Assembly: GCA_902788485.1 (NCBI GenBank)
Contig: CADAKI010000007.1
Location: 1-33,633, forward strand
DNA: 33,633 bases
Origin: an uncultured Pseudomonadota bacterium
GTDB taxonomy: Bacteria; Pseudomonadota; Alphaproteobacteria; Rs-D84
Direction: 5' to 3'
Below, one piece after another: positions 1 through 7,501 of the stretch; within the stretch, counting starts at the first letter, position 1; each line of letters opens with the position of its first letter. Made by a program: the position numbers and the translations under genes. The notes beneath the pieces were generated by a model. The model searched no databases. It was not told the origin of the DNA and worked only from the letters and a program-made list of their open reading frames with translations.

Positions 1-46
1 ATGAACACACCAGAGTTTATAGTTTTTCACAATTACCTCCCCCTAC

Positions 47-213
47 GCCGATAAATCGGCTTCGGGTACTCCTTCTTTCATAAAGAAGGAGACGGCGGGA
101 ACCCCGCCGGGAAACTACCCCACCACCTAGTTCCACCCACGAAATTCTTTTGGAATTTCGCGGGGCCCGGGGTGGTCCCCCCCTTCTTTTTACCCTGCGG
201 GTAGAAAAGAAGG
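47..213. repeat. Cluster of short hairpins, no gene
   Basis: Nothing in 1-295 looks like a real gene; this part is packed with small inverted repeats. Those seen are 47-52/55-60 (GCCGAT/ATCGGC), 69-78/82-91 (perfect 10-bp stem, 3-nt loop), 93-99/103-109 (7 bp), 140-147/153-160 (8 bp) and 182-195/199-213 (about 14 bp with one bulge). The first stem of the set and the last share a CCTTCTTT-type arm. GC content and C/G runs are unlike the flanking genes. It could be a palindromic intergenic repeat element, a structured RNA or a decayed mobile element. Copy number elsewhere in the genome cannot be judged from one window. Confidence 0.6.
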
Positions 214-295
214 AGAATATCCGAGAGGGGTGCTGTGGCCCAGAGGTTCAATAACGTTTCGGGCTGCGGTGTTCGGTATGTGATGCAATAAAGTA

Positions 296-324
296 TTTGC
301 AAATCTGAATTTTGGTGTTATAAT
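296..324 (+). promoter_or_regulatory. Promoter of tRNA-Val(GAC)
   Basis: A perfect TATAAT lies at 319-324. An upstream TTGCAA at 297-302 gives a 16-bp spacer (or TTTGCA at 296-301 with 17 bp). The predicted start near 331 leaves a leader of about 40 nt before the tRNA. Confidence 0.7.
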
Positions 325-370
325 GCGTGGGCTTTGGATGGTTTGCAGAAAAACAAAGCAAAACAGTTCT

Positions 371-447
371 GGGTGGTTAGCTCAGTTGGCTAGAGCGTCA
401 CGTTGACATCGTGGAGGTCGTTGGTTCGAGCCCAATACCACCCACCA
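371..447 (+). tRNA. tRNA-Val (anticodon GAC), CCA encoded
   Basis: A complete cloverleaf can be folded. The acceptor arms are GGGTGGT (371-377) and ACCACCC (437-443), followed by discriminator A and an encoded CCA at 445-447. The anticodon stem TCACG/CGTGG encloses loop TTGACAT, giving anticodon GAC. The T-arm is GTTGG-TTCGAGC-CCAAT. The gene stands alone with its own promoter upstream and a hairpin terminator directly downstream. Confidence 0.96.
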
Positions 448-454
448 TGAATTT

Positions 455-483
455 AAAAACACCGACATTTTGTCGGTGTTTTT
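455..483. terminator. Bidirectional terminator between tRNA-Val and rnhA
   Basis: A 12-bp stem (455-466 with 472-483), core ACCGAC/GTCGGT, has an A-run before it and a T-run after it. It can therefore end both the plus-strand tRNA transcript and the minus-strand rnhA transcript, whose stop codon lies inside the 3' arm. Confidence 0.85.
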
Positions 484-910
484 ATTTTAATTTTTCGGCG
501 TATGTGCGTGCCAATTCGTCACATCGTTCGTTGAATTCTTCGCCGTTATGGCCGCGGACCCATACCCAATGCAATTCAATGTTTTGGGATAATTCGTCCA
601 ATTTTATCCACAGGTCTTGATTTTTTACCGGCTTTTTATCCGCGGTGCGCCAATTATTTTTCTTCCAATTTTTCATCCAAGATTGCATGCCGTTTTTGAC
701 ATACTGACTGTCGGTATGAATTTCAATACTGTTGTGTTTGCGCGCCGCCGTTAACGCAGATATCACCGCCATTAATTCCATGCGATTGTTTGTTGTGTTG
801 CGTTCGCCACCACTGCGTTCCGCGGTGTTGGTCCCGTCCGTTGCAACAAATGCCCATCCGCCCGGTCCGGGATTACCCAGGCATGAACCGTCTGTCCAAA
901 TTTTTATCAT
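482..910 (-). CDS. rnhA: Ribonuclease HI
   Basis: This 142-residue protein is a standard-size RNase HI. The family is cytoplasmic and cleaves the RNA strand of RNA-DNA hybrids, for example at primers and R-loops. The four acidic metal ligands are present as D7 (TDGS), E45 (RMEL), D67 (TDSQY) and D131, and the catalytic-loop histidine is H121 (RGHNG), each three residues lower than in E. coli. I chose the ATG at 910 because AAAGG lies 8 nt upstream and the protein then begins MIKIWTDGS like the family; an in-frame upstream start at 943 would add 11 atypical residues. It is divergent from tkt across a 36-bp gap. Confidence 0.96.
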   Translation of the reverse strand: MIKIWTDGSCLGNPGPGGWAFVATDGTNTAERSGGERNTTNNRMELMAVISALTAARKHNSIEIHTDSQYVKNGMQSWMKNWKKNNWRTADKKPVKNQDLWIKLDELSQNIELHWVWVRGHNGEEFNERCDELARTYAEKLK

Positions 911-932
911 TTTATTCGCCTTTGTTTTATGA

Positions 933-938
933 TATAAT
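933..938 (+). promoter_or_regulatory. -10 box of tkt, predicted leaderless
   Basis: A perfect TATAAT ends 8 nt before the tkt ATG at 947, so transcription should begin at or within about two bases of the start codon. No Shine-Dalgarno sequence fits in that space. No strong -35 hexamer is seen. Confidence 0.6.
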
Positions 939-946
939 ATCACATT

Positions 947-2731
947 ATGAGGTTTAATGCGAGAGATTTAACAGATATGTCAAATGCCGTGCGCGCAAAT
1001 GCGTTGTATGCAATATATTCTGCACACAGTGGGCATGTCGGTATTGTGTTGGGCGCCGCGGGTATTATCACAACGGTTTATGCGAATTTTTTGCGCCGGG
1101 GGTTGGACAGGTTCGTTCTGTCGGCGGGGCATGGGTCGGCAATGTTGTATGCGGTATTAAAATTGGCCGGGTATGATATTCCGGATTTGGATTCTTTTCG
1201 TAAAATCGGTGGGTTGCCGGGGCATCCGGAATATGGTATTGATGGCGTTGATGCAACGACGGGGCCGTTGGGCCAGGGTGTCGCAAATGCCGTTGGTTTG
1301 GCGTTGGCGGCAAAAATAAACGGCATGGGCGGTCGGGTTTATTGCCTGTGTTCTGATGGCGATTTGAGTGAGGGGATATCGTACGAGGCAATTGCATTTG
1401 CCGGGCGGATGGGGTTGGATAACCTGGTGTTATTATGGGATGATAATGGAATTACTATCGATGGTGCGGCGCAAACGCCAATTGATGTGTCGGGTGTCGT
1501 GCGTGCGTGTGGATGGCGCGTGGTGGATAATGTTTCGGCAGATGATTTTGATAGATTAAATCGTGTGTTGGTGGATGCAAAACGGTCGCACCATCCGGTG
1601 TTTGTCCAGGTTAAATCTGTGATTGGGATGGGGTCGCGTTTGGCGGGCACGGCGGCGGCACATGGTTTGGCATTAAATGACGACGAATTATTAAAATTAA
1701 TGCGGCAATATGTGTCGGGACGGGGCGAGGCCGCGTGGGCTCAGGTTGCCGCTGGCACGGTTAAGAAAAATATTCAAAAAACATATACTATTGTGCCAAA
1801 TCCAAAATTTAATGTGCGGGATACGGAAATTTCTACGCGGGAATTGTCGGCAAAATATTTGGATTTGTTGTTGGGCGCGGGTGCAAACTTAATCGGGGGC
1901 AGTGCGGATTTGGGTAAAAATACCGGTGCACGTGTTGAACAATCGCGTGATATTGTGCCGGGGGATTTTAATGGAAACTATATCAATTATGGTGTGCGCG
2001 AACATGCGATGTCTGCAATTATGAACGGGTTGTGTGAGGGTGGTGTGCGCGCGTATGGTTCGACGTTTTTGGTGTTTTCTGATTATATGCGCCCAAGTAT
2101 TCGTATCGCGGCGTTATCGGGTTTGCCGGTGATTTATTTATTCAGTCACGACAGTGTCGCCGTTGGCCCGGATGGCCCAACCCATCAACCGATTGAACAG
2201 TTGGCCGGTTTACGTTTAATGCCAAATATAAATGTGTTGCGCCCATGTAATGCGCGCGAGGTCGCGTGGGCGTGGCAAACCGCATTGACGGATGTTGTGC
2301 GTCCGTCGGCAATTATTTTATCGCGCCAGAAATTTTTACAAATACCAACCCCGGCAAATTCGGATTTGACGTATGGCGCGTGTGTTATTCGCGATGCAAC
2401 CGCCTGCCGTGTGCGATTGACAATTATTTCAACCGGCAGTGATGTGCCGTTGGCGATTGCGGTGGCGGATAAAATTGGACCGTCTGTGCGTGTGGTGTCG
2501 ATGCCATGTGTGGAATTATTCCGTAAATCACCAATGCGGTACCAGCGCGATTTATTACGCGGATATGTTGTTGCGATTGAATCTGGGGCGACCGCGGCGT
2601 GGTTTGAATTTGCCGATGCGGTTGTTGGTATCGACCGATTTGGTATGTCGGGTGATGGTGGGGATGTCATGCGTGCAATGGGTATGGATGCCGATACGAT
2701 TGCGGTTGACATCTGTCGCAAGATGAAATAA
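947..2731 (+). CDS. tkt: Transketolase, compact form
   Basis: This 594-residue thiamine-diphosphate enzyme should transfer two-carbon ketol units between sugar phosphates in the pentose phosphate pathway, in the cytoplasm. The thiamine-binding domain comes first: H30 (SGH), H62 (GHGS), H93 (PGHPE), the D137-G-D..E142-G metal/diphosphate motif and N167 (DDNG). The pyrimidine-binding domain has the catalytic Glu at 352 (YGVRE) and an HDSVAVGPDGPTHQP segment. A C-terminal domain follows. It is about 65 residues shorter than typical bacterial enzymes of about 660, with loss mainly in surface and interdomain segments, so it is probably active. The ATG at 947 directly follows a -10 box; an in-frame ATG at 977 is the alternative. 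A YgjP-like gene follows after 10 bp. Confidence 0.93.
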   Translation: MRFNARDLTDMSNAVRANALYAIYSAHSGHVGIVLGAAGIITTVYANFLRRGLDRFVLSAGHGSAMLYAVLKLAGYDIPDLDSFRKIGGLPGHPEYGIDGVDATTGPLGQGVANAVGLALAAKINGMGGRVYCLCSDGDLSEGISYEAIAFAGRMGLDNLVLLWDDNGITIDGAAQTPIDVSGVVRACGWRVVDNVSADDFDRLNRVLVDAKRSHHPVFVQVKSVIGMGSRLAGTAAAHGLALNDDELLKLMRQYVSGRGEAAWAQVAAGTVKKNIQKTYTIVPNPKFNVRDTEISTRELSAKYLDLLLGAGANLIGGSADLGKNTGARVEQSRDIVPGDFNGNYINYGVREHAMSAIMNGLCEGGVRAYGSTFLVFSDYMRPSIRIAALSGLPVIYLFSHDSVAVGPDGPTHQPIEQLAGLRLMPNINVLRPCNAREVAWAWQTALTDVVRPSAIILSRQKFLQIPTPANSDLTYGACVIRDATACRVRLTIISTGSDVPLAIAVADKIGPSVRVVSMPCVELFRKSPMRYQRDLLRGYVVAIESGATAAWFEFADAVVGIDRFGMSGDGGDVMRAMGMDADTIAVDICRKMK

Positions 2732-2741
2732 TTTTTATTTT

Positions 2742-3449
2742 ATGTCTGGGTATATTTTTGTTTTGGATGATGGTGGTGAAATCCCGGTTGTAATTGAATC
2801 GCGACGGGGCGCGCGTAATATTACACTGCGTCCGAAAACGGCGGGCGAATTTGAAATTCATATGTCAAAACCATATTTGGTGTCGGATGCGCGGGCGTTG
2901 AAATTTTTGGAATCTAAACGCAAATGGGTTAATGGTATATTTGCGCGCGCACCGAAAAAGTGTGTCGTGTGCGATGGTGATGAAATCGAATTTTTGGACC
3001 GGCGGGTTTTGTTGTGTCGCGTGCCGGGTGCGCGGTCTAATAAATTAGAATTAAATGATAATGGCGTGTGGACAATGTATGTCGGGGGTGACGCGTCCAT
3101 GTTTGAACGGCGCGTGCGCGATGTGATAAAGGCAGAATTGTTGGCGGAAATTAAAAATATTATTCGGACAACGCCACGGGAATTTTGGCCGGCGCGGATT
3201 GCGTTACGTGATACAACATCGCGGTGGGGGTCGTGTTCATCGACGGGAACAATGTCTTTTTCGTGGCGGTTGGCGTTTGCACCACGGGATGTTATGCGAT
3301 ATGTTGTGATGCATGAATTGGCGCATAAAAAGCATATGGACCATTCGCCGGCATTTTGGCACCAGGTTTCAGAATTATATGGTTTTGGGGTCGAACGGGC
3401 AAAGCGGTGGTTGACGCAAAATGGCGCATCACTGCACCGGTATTTTTAG
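2742..3449 (+). CDS. YgjP-like (SprT/M48-type) zinc metallopeptidase domain protein
   Basis: This 235-residue protein belongs to the YgjP/DUF45 family of predicted zinc metallohydrolases, whose substrate is unknown. The diagnostic C-terminal block is present: a WGSCSS segment, then HELAHKKHMDH (an HExxH-type site with a downstream His) and the AFW segment. The N-terminal half is a beta-rich region usual for the family. It starts 10 bp after tkt stops, with no clear ribosome-binding site, so it is probably translated as the second gene of a tkt operon. It ends in TAG, the only non-TAA stop codon among the genes of this window. Membership of the family is sure; the biological role is not. Confidence 0.9.
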   Translation: MSGYIFVLDDGGEIPVVIESRRGARNITLRPKTAGEFEIHMSKPYLVSDARALKFLESKRKWVNGIFARAPKKCVVCDGDEIEFLDRRVLLCRVPGARSNKLELNDNGVWTMYVGGDASMFERRVRDVIKAELLAEIKNIIRTTPREFWPARIALRDTTSRWGSCSSTGTMSFSWRLAFAPRDVMRYVVMHELAHKKHMDHSPAFWHQVSELYGFGVERAKRWLTQNGASLHRYF

Positions 3450-3552
3450 TTGATTTTTCTATATGTTGTTGGTATTGTTGAAATATGAAATTTGAAAATG
3501 CGTTTTTTAATCATGTTTTGCATTACGCCCGTTGGGCGGCATGTTTCTAGCG

Positions 3553-3581
3553 TTGATATTGTTTTTTATTTCGTATATAAT
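3553..3581 (+). promoter_or_regulatory. Promoter of hisS-prfA
   Basis: TTGATA (3553-3558) and a perfect TATAAT (3576-3581) are separated by 17 bp, close to the sigma-70 consensus. The predicted start near 3588 leaves a leader of about 29 nt carrying AAAGGAA ahead of hisS. Confidence 0.8.
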
Positions 3582-3616
3582 TTAATTGTTAAAAATTTAA
3601 CCAAAGGAATTTTGTC

Positions 3617-4918
3617 ATGGATTTGAAACCAACGAAACCATTGTCTGGGTTTATAGAATTATTGCCGGCCGGGCAGCGATTGTTCGATTATTGTGCGGCA
3701 AAAATGCAAAATGTGTTGCGGGTTGCGGGTTTTTCTATGTTGGATTTGCCGGCAATCGAACGGGCCGAGGTTTTGACCGATAAAGATAACTGGGACGAAA
3801 TTGAAACCCAGATGTTCTTGTTTCAAAAGGGTGATACGAAAATGGGGTTGCGATATGATGGGACGGTTGGTTTGTCGCGTTATGTCGCGGGGCACTTGAA
3901 CGATTTGGTGTTTCCGTTTCGTGCGTCGCAATTTTCAAAACGGTATCGTGGTGAGCGCGCACAAAAGGGGCGTTATCGCGAATTTTATCAAATGGATTTG
4001 GATATTATGGGAATAAATTCTTTGTCCACCAATTATGATGCGGAAATTATTTCGGTGATTGGGTGTGCGTTGGATTCGGTGGCGGAATTTATTGGTCCAA
4101 ACCAGGTTCGTATTGGGTCTCGTCCGTTTTGGGATGCGGTTTTTGACTGGTTGGAATTGACGGATACGCAAAAAAAAGATGTTTTTGTCTTGATTGATAA
4201 ACGCGACAAAATGGGTGACGATGATTTTGCCGAAGGGTTGCGCGATTTTTTGGGCGACGAAAATAAAGAAAATGTTATAAAATCCGTATTTACAAATGGT
4301 TATCGTGATTTTGTAAATAAAAATGACAGGTTGGATGCGGCGATTGCGGAATTGGATGATTTTATGGAAATACTGGGTGAAATGGGGGTTAAGAACGCGG
4401 TCGTTGATTTGTCTGTGGCGCGTGGTTTGGCGTATTACACCGGGTTGGTGTTTGAATTTAAATTGTTAAATCATCCGGAATTGGGAACGGCGGCCGGCGG
4501 TGGGCGCTATGCGAATTTGGCGGAAAAGTTTTCTAAAACCAAAATTATTGGGGTTGGGGCGGCAATCGGATTTTCGCGAATATTTGCCGCGTTGTTAGAA
4601 AATAATCAGTTGGATTTGACGCAATTTGAACAACCGATTGATGTCGCGGTGCTGGTTATGGGAAATAACAATGTTGCGTATGCGTCGCACGTGGTGCGTG
4701 CGTTGCGTGATGAAAATATCGCGACAGTATCGTATCTGGATACCGATAAAAAGTTCAAAAATCAAATTGAGTATGCCGATAAAATTCGGGCTAAATTCAG
4801 TATAATAATCGGTGATGATGAATTAAAAAATCAAGTTGTTGCATTAAAAAATATGGTGTCTGGTAATCAAGAAAATTTAACAATTTCGGACGCAATAAAA
4901 CAGATAAAGGCGGCGTAA
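3617..4918 (+). CDS. hisS: Histidyl-tRNA synthetase
   Basis: This 433-residue class II aminoacyl-tRNA synthetase charges tRNA-His. The motif 2 region reads ..RYRGERAQKGRYREF.., the HisA motif appears as ARGLAYYTG (the usual Asp of RGLDYY is Ala), and motif 3 is GIGFSR-like (AAIGFSRIF). A C-terminal anticodon-binding domain of about 90 residues begins near PIDVAVLV. That domain and the intact motif 2 argue against HisZ, the catalytically dead paralogue used in histidine synthesis. AAAGGAA sits 9 nt before the ATG. prfA starts 3 bp after the stop, so the two translation genes form an operon. Confidence 0.9.
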   Translation: MDLKPTKPLSGFIELLPAGQRLFDYCAAKMQNVLRVAGFSMLDLPAIERAEVLTDKDNWDEIETQMFLFQKGDTKMGLRYDGTVGLSRYVAGHLNDLVFPFRASQFSKRYRGERAQKGRYREFYQMDLDIMGINSLSTNYDAEIISVIGCALDSVAEFIGPNQVRIGSRPFWDAVFDWLELTDTQKKDVFVLIDKRDKMGDDDFAEGLRDFLGDENKENVIKSVFTNGYRDFVNKNDRLDAAIAELDDFMEILGEMGVKNAVVDLSVARGLAYYTGLVFEFKLLNHPELGTAAGGGRYANLAEKFSKTKIIGVGAAIGFSRIFAALLENNQLDLTQFEQPIDVAVLVMGNNNVAYASHVVRALRDENIATVSYLDTDKKFKNQIEYADKIRAKFSIIIGDDELKNQVVALKNMVSGNQENLTISDAIKQIKAA

Positions 4919-4921
4919 GTT

Positions 4922-5986
4922 ATGATTATTGAAAGCAAGTTGCGCGATATTCAACGACGGGCGGCGGAAATCGCAGATCAAATGAATTCTGGGACGGTTG
5001 CGGGTGACGAGTTGTCAAAGATGGCGCGCGAATATTCCCGGTTAAACGAATTGTTGCCTTTAATTTCTGAGTATTTTCAAACGGTCCAAGGTATCGCGGA
5101 TGCGAAAGAGATGCAAAATGATGCCGAATTGCGTGACATCGCAACAGAACAGTTGGTTGAATTAAATCATCGGTTGCCGGATGTTGAACGCAAACTGCAA
5201 ATTGCATTATTGCCACGCGATGCGGCGGACGACAACAGTGTGATTATGGAAATTCGCGCGGGTGTTGGGGGCGAAGAATCTGCGTTGTTTGCGGGCGATT
5301 TGTTTAATCAATATAAATCTTATGCTTTGCGTCGCGGTTGGCAGGTCGAGGTTATAGAAGAAAATCCAACATCATTACATGGGTATAAAGAAATTGTTTT
5401 CAAAATTGATGGGGTTGGGGCGTATGCGCGTATGAAATTTGAATCGGGAATTCATCGTGTGCAACGCGTGCCAGAAACCGAGGCCGGTGGTCGAATTCAT
5501 ACATCGGCGGCGTCTGTTGCCGTCATGCCCGAGGCCAAAGAAATCGATGTTGTTATCGAAGATAAAGATATTCGTATCGATGTGTTCCGTGCGTCGGGTG
5601 CCGGTGGGCAACATGTTAATAAAACCGACAGTGCAATTCGTATAACGCACTTTCCGTCCGGTATCGTTGTGACATGTCAAAACGAACGCAGTCAATTTCA
5701 AAACAAGGCGTCGGCCATGGCGGTGTTGCGGTCAAAATTATACGAAAAACAACGACTTGAACAACAAAATGCCAGTAATTCATCAAGGCGTTCTATGGTT
5801 GGTTCTGGCGACCGTAGCGAAAAGATAAGGACGTATAATTTCCCTGAACAACGTGTTACCGATCATCGTATTAAACTGACTTTGTACAAGTTAGATGATA
5901 TCTTGGCGGGGGGTGATGGTTTGGACGAAATGATTGATGCGTTGATATCTGCGGACCAATTAGAACGTTTGGCGGCGATGGAGTAA
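4922..5986 (+). CDS. prfA: Peptide chain release factor 1
   Basis: This 354-residue class I release factor ends translation at UAA and UAG. The GGQ tripeptide that triggers peptidyl-tRNA hydrolysis is at 228-230 (AGGQHVNKTDSA). The stop-codon-reading PxT tripeptide of RF1 is at 184-186 as PET, where E. coli has PAT. The N-terminal helical domain and the ERSQ.QNK.SA segment are normal. It is co-transcribed with hisS, with a gap of 3 bp. Its presence fits the near-exclusive use of TAA/TAG stop codons in this window. Confidence 0.96.
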   Translation: MIIESKLRDIQRRAAEIADQMNSGTVAGDELSKMAREYSRLNELLPLISEYFQTVQGIADAKEMQNDAELRDIATEQLVELNHRLPDVERKLQIALLPRDAADDNSVIMEIRAGVGGEESALFAGDLFNQYKSYALRRGWQVEVIEENPTSLHGYKEIVFKIDGVGAYARMKFESGIHRVQRVPETEAGGRIHTSAASVAVMPEAKEIDVVIEDKDIRIDVFRASGAGGQHVNKTDSAIRITHFPSGIVVTCQNERSQFQNKASAMAVLRSKLYEKQRLEQQNASNSSRRSMVGSGDRSEKIRTYNFPEQRVTDHRIKLTLYKLDDILAGGDGLDEMIDALISADQLERLAAME

Positions 5987-6018
5987 ATTTTGTTGTGGTG
6001 AATAAATTTTAATTATGG

Positions 6019-6024
6019 TATGAT
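6019..6024 (+). promoter_or_regulatory. -10 box of aroK, predicted leaderless
   Basis: TATGAT ends 7 nt before the aroK ATG at 6032, so the transcript should start at or next to the initiation codon. No Shine-Dalgarno sequence precedes the ATG. The -35 region is weak. Confidence 0.5.
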
Positions 6025-6031
6025 TTAATTC

Positions 6032-6634
6032 ATGGTAAGGGCGCCAAAAATTATTTTAGATAAACCAATTGTCATGGTTGGATTGATGGGGGCGGGTAAA
6101 ACGTCGGTTGGTCGTGCGTTGGCGCGCGCATTGGATATTCCGTTTGTTGATTCTGATTCCGAGATTGAGGCCGCCGCCGGTGCGTCGGTTGTTGATATTT
6201 TTTCTATGTATGGCGAACAAGAATTTCGTCGCGCAGAAACATCGGTGATTGAACGATTGTTGGATTCAGAACCCCGGATAAAGGTTATTTCTACGGGCGA
6301 GGGGGCATTTATCACACCGGCAGTGCGCGAAATGGTGTTGAAACGCGCGGTTAGTGTTTGGCTCAAGGCGGATTTGGATTTGTTGGTTAAACGCACTAAT
6401 TTTAGAAATACGCGCCCACAGTTATTAAATAATGATAGCAGGGTGATTTTATCACAGTTAATAAATGAACGTTATGATACATATGCAATGGCGAATATTA
6501 TGGTCGAAACGCATGATGAAAGTTTGCGTAAAACATTAAATGCGGTTTTGCGTGCGGTTGCACAATATCAAAAAACAACAGAAAACAAAAATGCGAACAA
6601 ATTAAAACAACAAACAAAACAAAAAAAGGAGTAA
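6032..6634 (+). CDS. aroK: Shikimate kinase
   Basis: This 200-residue P-loop kinase phosphorylates shikimate in the aromatic amino acid (chorismate) pathway. The Walker A motif GLMGAGKT is at residues 17-24. It is followed by the FVDSDSEIE segment, the FRRAE substrate arginine, a lid with RPQLL, and an INERYDTYA segment typical of the family. The usual shikimate-binding GGG reads G89-E90-G91 here, with Glu replacing the middle Gly. The last 25 residues are a Lys/Gln/Asn-rich tail not usual for the family. The mscL ribosome-binding site lies over the end of this gene, so the two are probably co-transcribed. Confidence 0.93.
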   Translation: MVRAPKIILDKPIVMVGLMGAGKTSVGRALARALDIPFVDSDSEIEAAAGASVVDIFSMYGEQEFRRAETSVIERLLDSEPRIKVISTGEGAFITPAVREMVLKRAVSVWLKADLDLLVKRTNFRNTRPQLLNNDSRVILSQLINERYDTYAMANIMVETHDESLRKTLNAVLRAVAQYQKTTENKNANKLKQQTKQKKE

Positions 6635-6637
6635 AAA

Positions 6638-7141
6638 ATGGGTATGATTAAAGATTTCAAATCTTTTATAAATCGTGGTAATGCGATTGATATGGCGGTC
6701 GGTATCATCGTTGGGTCGGTGATGACTGCGGTTGTTAATTCGTTGGTCAAAGATGTTATGATGCCGCCGATTGGGTTGTTGATTGGTGGAATTGATTTTT
6801 CTGATTGGAAAATTGTTCTGGGGGCGGATTCGGCTATCGGCATTGGTGCGTTTTTGAATTCGATTATCAGTTTCTTGATTACGATGTTTGCGGTGTTCTT
6901 GGTTGTGCGTATTGCGGCCAAGGCCAAATCAAAACAGCCCGTCACAACGCATGCGTGCCCATATTGCCAATCGACAATCAGTAATGCGGCGACAAAATGC
7001 CCATATTGCTGTTCGGCGGTAAAACCGATAGAAAATGTTGCGGGGGAAGAGAGTGATTTGGAAAAGGGTGTTAAAAACCTGACTAAATTGGCGGGCGTTG
7101 GTGTTAGCAAAATTAAAAAGGTTGCAAAAATTAAAAAATAA
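6638..7141 (+). CDS. mscL: Large-conductance mechanosensitive channel with C-terminal zinc ribbon
   Basis: This inner-membrane pentameric channel opens under membrane tension to release solutes on hypo-osmotic shock. The N-terminal amphipathic segment (DFKSFINRGN) and the first membrane helix (AIDMAVGIIVGSVMTAVVNSLV) are characteristic. The second helix is near residues 75-95. At 167 residues it is longer than the usual 135-150, because the C-terminus carries two CPYC knuckles (C107/C110 and C121/C124), which predict a small zinc ribbon, followed by a Lys-rich tail. AAGGAG precedes the ATG, and the gene follows aroK by 3 bp. Confidence 0.95.
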   Translation: MGMIKDFKSFINRGNAIDMAVGIIVGSVMTAVVNSLVKDVMMPPIGLLIGGIDFSDWKIVLGADSAIGIGAFLNSIISFLITMFAVFLVVRIAAKAKSKQPVTTHACPYCQSTISNAATKCPYCCSAVKPIENVAGEESDLEKGVKNLTKLAGVGVSKIKKVAKIKK

Positions 7142-7167
7142 TTTTTGTGATGAAAGAAAAATTTATG

Positions 7168-7201
7168 TCGCGCGGCGTTTGTTCTGCGCGATATTTTTTT
7201 T
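7168..7201 (+). terminator. Terminator of aroK-mscL
   Basis: The stem TCGCGC (7168-7173) / GCGCGA (7186-7191) is followed by an eight-T run (7194-7201). Confidence 0.75.
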
Positions 7202-7218
7202 GTGTATTTTGATAGGGC

Positions 7219-7246
7219 GACGGCAACCGGGGGAGTGGTTGCCGTC
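7219..7246. repeat. Perfect 10-bp inverted repeat
   Basis: GACGGCAACC (7219-7228) pairs with GGTTGCCGTC (7237-7246) over an 8-nt loop. It lies just downstream of the mscL terminator but lacks a T-run, so it may be a backup terminator, a 3' stabilising hairpin or a protein-binding site. Confidence 0.6.
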
Positions 7247-7291
7247 ATAAATATATGGGGTGTAATTTTGGTTTATAAAAGGCGCATAATG

Positions 7292-7352
7292 TATATTATG
7301 TATAGTTTGCCATACTCGCTAATGCTCGTTTGGGCAAACTATACATAATATA
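7292..7352. repeat. 20-bp perfect inverted repeat with 21-nt loop
   Basis: The left arm at 7292-7311 is exactly complementary to the right arm at 7333-7352; the arms end in TATATTATG / CATAATATA. The right arm also begins the spaced direct-repeat series described for 7336-7493. No T-run follows, so it does not look like a simple terminator. Confidence 0.8.
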
Positions 7353-7493
7353 ACTGCAAGGAGTTTTGTGTTCATGCCAACGAAACTATACATAATATAA
7401 GGTGCTTAAAAGTGTGTATAAACAGCCCAAACAGACATAATATACCCAAAGTACATATAAAAGTTTGTGTTCCATAGCGACTTACATAATATA
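7336..7493 (+). repeat. Four regularly spaced ACATAATATA direct repeats
   Basis: ACATAATATA occurs at 7343-7352, 7390-7399, 7435-7444 and 7484-7493, with start-to-start spacing of 47, 45 and 49 bp, and once inverted at 7292-7301. The first two copies extend to an 18-bp identity (7336-7353 and 7383-7400). A sequence matching a DnaA box (TTATACACA on the minus strand) lies between copies at 7413-7421. The repeats could be iterons, operators or remnants of a mobile element. Confidence 0.7.
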
Positions 7494-7501
7494 ATTATGA
7501 A

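Noticed and set aside
78..302. 74-codon open frame on the minus strand
   Set aside because: It runs through the hairpin cluster; its Pro/Gly-rich sequence reflects the palindromic arms rather than a protein.
604..612. Exact DnaA-box sequence TTATCCACA
   Set aside because: It is a single copy inside the rnhA coding sequence, with no cluster or AT-rich unwinding element next to it.
3485..3550. 21-codon open frame upstream of hisS, a possible leader peptide
   Set aside because: It lies upstream of the predicted hisS promoter, has only two His codons and no attenuator-like hairpin with a T-run.
3617..4918. HisZ (ATP phosphoribosyltransferase regulatory subunit) as an alternative for hisS
   Set aside because: Motif 2 is intact and a C-terminal anticodon-binding domain is present; the gene is linked to prfA, not to his biosynthesis genes.
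7336..7493. Possible CRISPR array
   Set aside because: The unit is about 47 bp with only 10-18 bp conserved, the repeats decay quickly, and no cas genes are near. Phased operator or iteron-like repeats fit better.
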